Shown one piece after another: positions 48,901 through 60,900 of a DNA stretch of 64,000 nucleotides. The stretch's first letter is position 1. Each line of letters begins with the position of its first letter. The notes under the pieces were generated by a model. It had not been told where the DNA came from. It did not search any database and worked only from the letters and a program-made list of their open reading frames with translations. A program made the position numbers and the translations under genes. Origin of the DNA: Codonopsis lanceolata (taxonomy: Eukaryota > Streptophyta > Magnoliopsida > Asterales > Campanulaceae); assembly GCA_013146195.2 (NCBI GenBank), contig CM028382.1, positions 12,679,101 through 12,743,100 of the forward strand. The letters run 5' to 3'.

Positions 48901-51900
48901 TTTGAATATCGAACAACCAGTTCACGATCGATCCAATGGACATAGTTGCTAGCATGACCCCAGAATTCTATAGGCTTGGAGACTTTCTTCTCAAGCTTGC
49001 TTGACCCCCGCTTTACCAGAATGGAATGCGGCCCTTGGCTTCCTGTCTCTGCACTCTGCCAATGGAATAGGCCTTTCATTACGCATGTTCATTACAGTGT
49101 GAAAAAGAGATTGTCTTGTTGGGTTTGTTGGAACGAAGTTTTTCATTCCCATTCCTTATGTAGGTTTTCTTACTTCATCAGGCTAATAGTGGTAAAGTTA
49201 CCAACTCATCCAAAATATTAAGCTGTTAGAGAGGGCTCAACATTCTTTATCAACCTTAACACTCCCCCTCATGCGTGACTGGTCCACACGGGGAGATATG
49301 AACAAACATGCACTCACAAGTCACATTATTTCGGATAACAAATGCAAGCTGGATGACTTGAACCCAACACAAAACCAAAGCTTTGACACTCTTGTAACAC
49401 AGTTACACAGTAAGAGGTGCATAGAGCCAAACGATTGAGCCAAGTGTCACCCCGATAGGACAATTAAGAACCCATAAGTGGCACGATATTTAGCATATGC
49501 AATGACTACGCAATCACATGTTTTAGATATGTTGGACTAATGCAAGGTCATGAGACAAGCTATACTCATTCATATCCTTCTTTATTACAGCTGTCTGTAT
49601 GAAACTTTTTTTTTGGGGGTGGAAATCTAAACTGTAAAGTAGGACTTTTTCATGGGATGGAGGGGTTATGACTTATGATCTCCACCTGTAGATTAAAATT
49701 GATGTCAAATTTTGAGTGTTTATTCTTTCATTCATTTCTATCAATACAAGTTAGATCTGTAGTACCAAAAATTATCTTTAGGCTTCAGGCTAGACTTTTG
49801 TGTGATTTTTAAACAGAATCTGAATATTTTCCATCCCAAGTTCCTGGATTGCAAATTGGCCATGCAATTTTATTTGCATCAATGTTCCTATTTATTTGTT
49901 TTGCCTCGTAACGTACATATTTGAAAAGACGGTTTCTAATCTTTTCATATGATTAGATGTTGATATATATGTGTGTATATATATATATATGTATATATGA
50001 TGTCACTCATGCTTCCTTATTTTCCTTCTATGAGTGCCGAAGTCTGCTAAAGAAAGGTCCAAATATTATAGTTTATTAGTTCTCCCTTTTCATTAAGGAA
50101 TACGGCAAAGCAAACCACAAGAGAAAATGGTTTTGAGTGCCGTTGAAATGTGGGTGTATTGGCTAATAAAGTTTTGAGCGCCTAAATAATATCTAAACAT
50201 ACAGTAACATCATTTTATCAAATATCAACCAAAATTATGAGTTGAATTTAATACAATCTTCCTTGACAATTTTTTAATTGTTTTTAATTTTTGAGTTGTG
50301 TTAGGTTCTGGTTCATTGTTTTATGTGATATGTGGACACATGAATGTTGGGTGTTAACAGAGATGTGTGGTAACAGCCTAGCAACCTTCCTTTTGATCTC
50401 TCTCTCTCTCTCTCTCTTTCTATATATATATATATATATATTTATAATCCTAAATTTTGGACAAATTTGGTAAACTAACCTCTTTCCTGTGGAGTAAGTC
50501 TAAGAACCCTGGTTTCCTGTGTGTTACACGTGTTTGGGTAGAAATTTGTTGACTGTTGATAAATGATGTCCTAAGGGGTCTGAGTCATAGCTTTCCTCTG
50601 TTAAGATGATAGCATCATTAGCTTGGTTCTCTCCTTTTTCATTCCAAATGTTCCGTGATGACTTTAAACCCGTTTCAAGATATTGGGTACACACATAACA
50701 ATGATGACATCCCGGTTTTGTTGAAATCTCTAAAAGCAACAAAATCATCTTTTAATTAAATATATAAATATAAATAAATAAATATATATATATATTTATA
50801 TATATTGATAAGTAATGATAAAATATATATAAATAGTATCGAAATAGGTGATGCGACCTTTGTACACTAGGAGTATACCTCCCCAAAATAATTATCCACT
50901 ATCAATATTATTTACAAAATCTACAAGAGTAGTGTTAAGACATGAAGTAGAATGTGCAGCCTCGGAGCACCAAAAGTGCAGAGTACGAATCAGAACATTC
51001 TTCAGATCGGAGACAGACATTTCCTCATTGTCAAAAGCCCTATGGTTTCTCTCTCTCCAAATAGTCCAACACACTCCCCAAAGGGGCTGTCTCCCAAATG
51101 TGATTTCTCCTATTCTTGTACCCATCAGCTCCTAATATGATCAAGAATTGACCTCGGCATGACCCAAGTCACCTTAAACAAGCCCAGCATGAAATTCCAT
51201 AGCTCTACAGTAACTTGGCAGTGAAGAAGTTGATGATTCTTGCTCTCCTCGCTAGCCTTGCACATAAAGCACCTATTGACAAAAACCTTGTGACGTTTCC
51301 GCAAATTGTCCCCGGTAAGAATAGCTTCGTGAATCGCTTCTCACAAGAAGAAAGCCACTCTCTTTGGAGTTTGAGAATTCCATACTACTTTCCAAGGGAA
51401 AGAAGTTCTATCACTGTTTAGGAGCTTGAGGTAATACGATCTGACAGAAAAAGCAAGACCCCTTGTTCCTTTCCAGACCACCTTATCTTCCCCGATGTCT
51501 ATATTCTGCTCAATTTAGTGAAATACTTGTCCACTTACAGACTTACGTATTAATTCTTTCAACAAGCATATGGATGATTTAATTCTCAAGCAAACTCTTT
51601 TTTTAAATGAGGGCCAACAGTTTTTATCAATCCTTATCACTTCGTCTTGCGTAGGACCCCAACTTGTACGTAGAATTATAAACCAAGGTGCATCACGAAC
51701 CAGGGACAAATTTCTATTGGTAAAGAGTGGCATAGTACATTTGTGAAAATTCTGTAACCATGTGTTTACTTATTTTCGGCTTGAACATGCCTGTTCTTGT
51801 TTTACTTTGTCCTTACTTTTCTTTGTTACTTTTTCCATACCTAGAATTATCTCATTCCCAATATCACATGTACAGAAAGAAGTGGGAACACCAGAATTGG

Positions 51901-54900
51901 AGAACGGTGCTGTTAAAGCTGTTCAAGATATCTATGATGTTATGCAGTTCGATATCCTTGCCATCAATTTGAGGTGTGTTAAAATGGAAAAGGTTTTGCT
52001 TCTGCTCTAAGTTTTCTATGCCACTTAATAATTAAGGGCTTGTGGGTTATCTCACAGAGAAAATTACGATACGTGGAACATGTTGTCGAAAGCAAGGAAA
52101 GAAGGTCACCTTTTTTCAAAGTTAAAGTGGCCAAGAGACACTGAATTGGTACATTTGCTTGTGTAGTGCCTTGACTTGTGCTTGTCCACTTTTAATTCTT
52201 TTACGAGGATGCATCTTTCCTTATAATCTTATAATGTCTTGAAATACTTGAAGAGGGCACAAGTCAGAAGACTGTACTCACTTTTAACAGTCAAGGACTC
52301 TGCTGCAAATGTCCCCGTTAATCTCGAGGCCAGACGGAGGCTGCAGTTCTTTACAAATTCACTTTTCATGGACATGCCAACTCCAAAGCCTGTCCGTGAG
52401 ATGTTGTCATTCAGGTAAAACTTTTCATGAAGTATATGTTTTGGGTCTTCTAGTGGTTTTCGTAACTGATTGTTTTTTAAACTGTAACCACCATCGGGCC
52501 TGTGAATCCTTGCAGTGTGTTCACTCCATATTACTCAGAGACAGTGCTATATAGTATGGCTGAACTCCTTAAGAAAAATGAAGACGGAATTTCGATTTTA
52601 TTTTACCTCCAGAAGATTTATCCAGGTATCTCATACGGAATTTCTGTGGATGATGACTATCGTATTTTTCTTTTTTTTTGATAAGAAGTTATATAAATAG
52701 CGTCAAATCAGGTGACGCGTCCTATGTACACCGGAAGTATATAAAAAATATCTAACTTATAGCAACCTTAGTATATAAAAAATATCTAACTAATAGCAAC
52801 CTTACTCACAAAATCTACTAAAGGATCGCCGTCTAGAGTATCCTCATTACACAAAAAAAAATAGTATGGAGAAGCATCCCTTGGAGTCTCTCGACATTAT
52901 CACGATATTCTCAAAAGCTCTAGCATTCTTTTCCCCCCAAATAATCCAACAAACCGCCAATGGGGTCACTTCCCAAAAACTATTCTTCTTATATTGCTTA
53001 TACAGCGACCAGCTTAAGAGTAGCTCGTTGATTGACCTAGGCATAACCCATGAAATCTGAAATATCTTGAACATGAAATCCCATACTGTTCTCGCCACTG
53101 GACCGTGCAACAGGAGGTGATTAACATTTTCCTCGTCCCCCTTACACATAAAACATCGATTGACATTGACGTTGTTCCTTTTCCTCAAATTCTCTCCAGT
53201 CAGCATAGCTTCATTTGCAGCTTCCCACAAACCTATTGCTTGGAATAACTAGAAGTGATGCAGAAGTACTGTGTTAACTGTTGTATTTCTAGAACTTAAT
53301 TGTTGCGATATGTTGTCCTTTTCCCTTACACCAATTCATTTTCAGATGGTGTTACATTTTTGACCCTGTCTTTTGTGTAACTGTTACTTTCAGATGTTGC
53401 ATGTTATACTTTCAATGACTGTGTATAACCTTTTTTTAGTGATACTATATTTTATATCTGAAACTCTTTCAGCATCCTCCCAAGATACTGTTTTCTGTCC
53501 TTTTTCGGAATCCTTGAAATAACGTTGAAAGATAATACCAAATAAAGTTTTCTTCATAGTGACAATGTAGGAATTTGGTTATTGTTCGCCAATACTTGAA
53601 TATTCGAACTTTGGAAATACATGGGGAATATTGGCAAAGGGATAGGAAGAATTGATGAAGCAACCAAATTCGTATAATAATTTGTTGACTTATTGAAAAA
53701 AAAGTGATAAAACTTCGCAAGGACATTTGATTAAAAATAGCTTAAATATAAACTTAGGCTCTTGGTTTGAAGCTATTTAGATGATGTCCCTAAATAGTGG
53801 ACTGAAATATCTTTTATCGAGCACAAAAAACTTTTGTAGAGGAAAGGAATAGGAGAGTTTTTGATAACGCGGAAAGGTCTTTGTCGTTGCTGAAGAATGA
53901 GCTGCTTCAGCTGCTGTTTTTTTGGTGTAGTGATGGTGTTAGGTCTGAGGTCAATTCTTTTGCTGACTTTGTAGTGAATTTTTGTAATTTGTAATTATTG
54001 GAGTTTTCTTCTTGTGTAAATAGGCTGCGGCTCCTTATTTGCCGCTTTTGATTTTTAATATATACCTTACTTATCAAAAAAAATAAAACTTTTGTAGTGA
54101 ATTTGTCTTTGTGCATTTACCAATGTAAATATTTTGATTTAACAAAAATAAATGAAAGTATTACTCCCTCCATCCAAAAATTATTGTCTTGCTTTCTTTT
54201 TTCGTCAGTTCCAAAATAATTGTCTTGCTTGAAACTTTTCTTTTAGGACAACATTTTTACCACATTGCCCTTACCTTTTCATCCTACTTCAATTTTGAGC
54301 CACATTACATCGGCTTTAAAGGAAACTATTCATCAAATCAATATTAACTATCAAGTCAATTATTTTTCTTTGATCCTTGTGCCGGGCACGTCAAACAAGA
54401 CAATAATTTTGAGAGGAGGTAGTAATTCTCTGTCAAGTCCTTCTACCATAGGCTGTTGACGGGGCATGACACTTTTCCTTGGGGTAGTGTTTGGAAGATT
54501 GAAGCTCCTTCTAGGGTGGGTTTTTTTTGTGGGAAGCCGCAAATGAAGCCATTCTTACGGGAGACAATTTGAGGAGGAGAAGGATGATCTATGTTAATAG
54601 GTGCTTCATGTGCAAAAGGGAGGAGGAAAGTGTTAATCACCTTCTGTTACACTGTCCAATGGCGAAGGAAATTTGGAATTTCGTTCTCCATTTTTTCTAG
54701 GTGGCCTGGGTGAATCCCCTATCTGTTAAAGAGATGTTGATGAGCTGGTCTTTTTGTAAGCGAAAGAAGAAACCTTGTAATTTTTGGATGGCTCCGCCCG
54801 CAGCAACTTGCTGGACTATTTGGAGAGAGCGAAATTCCAGGGCGTTTGAGAATACAAAGAGGAGCCGTGAGAAACTTAAAGAGAAAACAATCCAGCTTTT

Positions 54901-57900
54901 GTAGGGATGTAGGAGTTCATGGATTTTCTATCTCTGTAAATAGGATGTGTCACCATTTTTGGCGCCCTCTATATATTTATGTACTCTTTACTTATCAAAA
55001 AAAAAAAAAAAACTTATTAGAGATATTTTCTTCTTTCCTTGCGAAAGATAGTTCACTTTTTCACGACTAGTTAAGATAATATCCTCCATATTATTTTGTG
55101 AATAGTTTTAGAGCTGAGTAGTTTGTATACCCCTAGTGTACAAAGGCTGCGTCACGTGTTTTGACGCCTGTTATTTATATATACTCTTTACTTATAAAAA
55201 AAAAAATATATATCCTCCATATTTTTTCGTGAATTTCGTGATATATGACACAATATATTATAACTTCCGGGATTGCTCTTTATTTTTTGCGTATTCCCAA
55301 TATCTCACCAATATCTCGCAAGATTTTCAAAATTCCAACTCATTTTGTTGCTATGGTTTTAATTTGAGACTATGACTCGAGTGCTAGAATATATTTGAGC
55401 TTTTTTACTAGTTAGGTTTTTTCAGGTATCGGTGTTTGTTAGAGGACGTAAGGGTTTGTACTAGTTATTCTTGTTTTTTGTGATTGCTAAATGTGAGCCT
55501 AAGTTGTAGCTCTCTGGTTTTAGATGAATTTGGCAGAGTATTCCATTGTTTTCTATCTCCTTGTTGATGATTTGATTGAAAAAAATACGATGTAAACGGT
55601 GTTTGTTTGTTTGAACTTTGAGGTTATGGGTGGAGAGGATATTAGGGTTTCTCATGGCTACTTTGGATGATATCATCCTCTGGGAATCATACTGCTTGAG
55701 TTCATGCCTTCATGGTAACTTATTACTATGTGACGCAAGAAGGATTCGGGTAGAGGAAACCAATCTGTACGGAAAAGGATAAACCCGACATTCCTTTTGA
55801 ATGTCTTTGATTGGGGCTGATTTTCGCTTAACAAAGAGAAATGATCAGTAAAGGAGGATTAATCCCTCGTCCAACTTAATGCTTGTTTTGATTCATAATT
55901 AATTACCCACTCAAGAACACTTTGTGTTTATCGGTTAACAATAATCCAAGTCTATTTTATTCATTAATTTAGTAGCTGTTTATACTTTTACAAGAATATT
56001 CTAGGCGGCCTGTTTCCTAAGAAAAGTATTTGGCCTAGATACTATTATAATAAAATCATAAAATTTCTCTTAGTACTACTTAAAAATTGATACCTCGTTG
56101 GACTTCCTTAATATATCTGAAAATATTAGTTTATTAATTTATTACTTAATTGGACCTAAATGCCAATATAAATTGTATTGTCTTCTAAACAAGTGAAGGC
56201 AGTATTAGGAAGACGTAAGATTTTGTCAATAGGTCAAATTCGATTCAGGGGAGGTGGTCCAAGATTAGTTTTTAATTATTGATGAAATTACTAGATTATA
56301 TAAAAACCTGTTTTTTGACCAGAGTGTTGGACAGACCCATGGCATATAATTTGGTATTATGGCTCACCATACATAGGTTGAATTATTAAAACTTTGGTGT
56401 GTTGGTCACTTGATGATGAATGAGCAAGAATTGTTTCATTCATTGTCTAGAGTAGTTATTGACATGATGAAGAATTACAAGCGATCTGTTTTACATTGAG
56501 ATAGTATCACTTGCTTTTAATTGGTGTTTAAATCCTTAAAATGTTTCCTTCTTGCTTTGGAATAGATGAATTTTCATACATGTTCTTATGGAGTTCCGAA
56601 TAGTTTAGGTTGCTTAGATTTTTGATCATCCACTGGGGTAATCCTTATTAATTCCTTTTCTGTTAAGGGAATTTTTCCTTTTTATAATTCAATGGAAGCG
56701 ATAGACCACAAGATATTCTTTGGGATTTTTGAGGTGAATTTTGTGTTAGAAATGTGGGATGTTGGGTTTTCACTTAAACATGCTGAATTGCATCGTAGTC
56801 TCTGAAGTCGGAATTAATATTCATCGAAACTGTTGGGCTTCTATGATAAATCACTTTTGATCCTTGCAGATGAATGGAAAAACTTTCTTGCTCGCATTGG
56901 CCGTGATGAAAATACACTTGACTCAGAACTCAATGATAATCCCAATGATATCCTTGAACTTCGCTTTTGGGCATCATACCGGGGACAAACATTAGCTAGA
57001 ACAGGTATATTTTCCTTTTAACTTTTGTTGGAATTCAAATATAATTAATTTCCTCATACCTTTTAAATTTGTTGCCCCCTCCATCCCAAAATAAGTGTTT
57101 CTCTTACTTTTTGTGGTGTTGTTCTTTCATTTTAGGCAATTGCTTGCTTGTTTTTTTGTATGCATAATCTTTAGTGTCCTTTTCATGTTAGGTCTGTTGT
57201 TGCTATTGATTTCAATAGTAATTGCTGTCTGGAATAATCTAAACTATTTTTGAGATCTTAATGATTTCAATAGTGTCCTTTTCATTTAGGATACGTATGA
57301 TCAAAAGTGTGATACACATGAATTATGATCATACACGGTTCTAAAACCTTTTTTTCATCAAAAAAAAAAAAAGGATGGAGGAAAAAAAAGGTGGGTTATT
57401 GGAGAAATCTTTGGAATCCATAGTAGAAGGGATATGGAGAGGATGGAGTTCATTATAAATATTGATATAATATGTTGTTTCCTTTAAAACCCTTGTGCAT
57501 GTTGCCATAATTAAAGTTGGAAGAAAAAGTAAGGGTAAAGTGGTAAAAGTGTTTTCCTACTAGGAATGCTTAGAATCAGGACAATTATTTTGGAATGGTG
57601 AAAAAAGGAAAGCAGGACAATTATTGAGGGACGGAAGGAGTATTATATATAAAGCGGGAGGAGAGAGTAGGTCTCTTCCTTGGCTAGGTCCCTCCCCACT
57701 TTCTTTCTCTTTCCTATTTTTGCTCCCCAGAAAACTACCTTCAAAATTATGCCTTAGCTGTATCCTTCTCCTTCAATTCCTATTACAATGTATAATTCAG
57801 TTTTTTAAAATTTTTATGTAGTACAATTGACAGACTACGTGAAAAAGTACATAGTAAAAAATATAGTACAATGTGTGCTACTGTTTGTTTTGTACATATA

Positions 57901-60900
57901 ACTCTGATTTCTTCACCCCCAATTAACTAGGAATTAAGTACTACTTTGGCATGGGAGAGCTAGACAATCCCTGTTGGTGACCTAATCTTTTCTTTGCTCT
58001 CTCATATAAAGAGTGTATTCAATATTTTTTATTCTGTGGGACAAGGTACACATATTAATTATTGCCGTACTAGGCTGCTAGAATGCCTTAACTTTGTGCA
58101 GTAATTTAGCTCAAGCAATGCCTATGGAATTCTCTAATCACGTATCTTGAGTGTCAAAACTCATTTTCTTTCTTTTAAAATGATTGTTGCTTTCTCCTTT
58201 TCTTTCATGCTGGAAGAAAGAAAAGAAGAAAATACTTGTGATCTCTATTTGAAGAATCCTCTTGGTTAGCACCCAAAGTTGTTGGAATGAGGTTCAGTTG
58301 AGTCAAGGATGAGGTAATCTTTTTTCTGAATGATATCTACGTAATAATGCGTACATAAGGAAATCACATGGACACCGTCATGAGGTATATATGTCTAGGT
58401 ATGAGCGTAGTTATTAAAGGCGAAGGCAAGAGGCAGGCGAGAGGTGCATTTTTGGGGCGAGAGGTGGGAGACCAAATGGCGAACAAGGCGACAAATTTAG
58501 AAAAATAGTATATATTTTTAATTATTCTATTGTAACAAATTCTAAAAAGCATGTAAATGAGAATGATATATGAAATTAAGTTCTCATATAATAGCAACAA
58601 GTCAACATCAAATTCAACATCCAAACCTACAATTTTATAACAAAAGATGAAATTACAAGTTAATTAAATACACAAAGAGATAGTTTTTTTTTTTAACATA
58701 AATAACTTAATAAAAAACAGAATAAACTTATGATAAAATCAGCAATAGAAGCATTATAAAAGTAAGTCAGACTTGGACTATACAAATCCCAAATTAAAAA
58801 TAAAATAAAATGTTAAAAGAAATTCATATAAATGGACTAAAGTAATAAATAAAGAAAATGGCTGAAAGAAGGGACTCGAGTGAAACAAAATAAAAGAAAG
58901 ACGCAGAGTACTTGCGACTGAGACGACGGACAGAATAAATTATAGGTAAATTAAAAAAGAAGGGAAAGTTACCTATTTACGGAGAAGGGATAAATGAAAG
59001 ACTCGCCTAGGTTATTTTTGTCGCCATCAGTCATCACTTGCCTAGTTTAAACTTGTCGCGGTGGTCGATGGTGAAGGGAAAGTCGCCGGCGAAAGGAAGT
59101 CGTCTCTGCATCTCTCTTGTCAAAATTGAAGCCGAGGTGTATATCTAATTCATCAAAGTGGTCTGTATCTCTCTCTCTCTGAAGTCGAAGATGTGAAGAC
59201 GTAATCACACACACGTGTAATTAAGGTAAGTCTCTTTTAAAATATCCCTAAAAACTAGTTTAAAAACTACGTCATTCGCTTGTCTTGTCTCTTGCCTTTC
59301 GAAAATCCGTGAAAGGCGACCGCCCTAGAACACTAAGGCCTCGTTTGGTGCAACGTTTTGAAAACGCAGCATTTTCAAGACGCAACATTTTCAAAACGCA
59401 GTAGTTTTCTTGTAAACACGTTTGTGAAACTATTTCAAAACGATATTTTCATAAACAAAGTAGTAGTAAATGCAATATATTTTTAAAATTTTCTAAATTG
59501 GAGAGTTTTAAAATGCTGCACATTTTTAAAATGTTGCATTGAAACAATTTTAAAGATACAACGCTGCGTTTTGGTCAAAACGCTCCACCAAACAAGCACT
59601 AAGGCGAAAACACCCTACCTGAACTCGATTGAGGTGCCAACCCTTCGCCTCAGGCCTCGCCTCACCTCACCTCACCTGGGGTGGTCAAGGCGCTCGCCCT
59701 TAATAACTATGGGTATGAGTGTAGTGGATATGAGACCCCCATGTAGGTGTCCTGTGTTCCAAACCTAGTGTGTCATTAGGTTAGGCTTTAGTTTTTTAGT
59801 TCTTAATAATTTGGGGTTTGGTTGAGCTGTGTTTCTCTCTGCTGCCGGGGTGTTTGTTTGTTTGTAATGACTTATTGCAAGTTTTTTCTATGGTTAATAC
59901 TCTCTCTTTCCCACCCAAAGAGTATTTGTTTGAAAAGTCTAATTATTAAGGGATATATAATTAGCATTGGTTGGTCGTAATTACAAAAGTGCTTGAGCAT
60001 AATTAATGTATTTATATCAAACATGGAGGGTAATGTTGAAATGTTTTGGAGATGATAAACATAATTTTTTGAAAGTGGACTCTTAAAGTGAAACATCTCA
60101 AAATAGTATCGTAAACTCTTTACTCGGAATGGGGGGAGTAATTCTGGAAGATGTTATCTTTCATTTTTCTTTGTAAATCACTTCCATTGTCATTGTTTTG
60201 CTGTTCTTACGTAGCATTATTCTGTTGGATAATTCCCTGGACCTAGCTGGTGCACCACGTAGGCGTGTGTCACATGAATATGGTTATGGTTATGGTCCTA
60301 GCCTAATGCAGTGTGAGCACAATCTGAATACTTTTTCCTTTATGTAATAACCTTCTTGATTATATCTTTACTTGAGATTTTGCAGTCCGGGGGATGATGT
60401 ACTACAGAAAAGCTTTAATACTTCAATCTTATTTGGAAAGATCGACTGTTGGAGGTTCGGGCATTAACTTTACCATATGTTCTTCTCCCTTGTTTCAGCT
60501 TGCATTACCATTTTCTCATACTGTTTAGACTATCTAGATATTGAAGCTGCAATTCCGATTAGAGAAGCAACTGATACTCAAGGCTTTCAGTATTCTCCTG
60601 AAGCAAGGGCGCAGGCTGACCTGAAGTTCACCTATGTTGTTACATGCCAAATATATGGGAAACAGAAAGAAGAGCAAAAGCCCGAGGCTGCAGATATTGC
60701 ATTGCTAATGCAAAGGTGAGATTTGTACATACAGAAAATTAGGTCTTTTTTGTTGGATTGAATTACATGCTTGGACTGTGTTTGCATTTTGCTGTTTGTA
60801 CTACTAAGTTTTTTATTCATAGTTATGCTTTTCTTGTTTAGAGTGCAGAAACAATAACCAAACAGGTTCATAAAGCATTTGAAAGATCTATAAATTCTGC

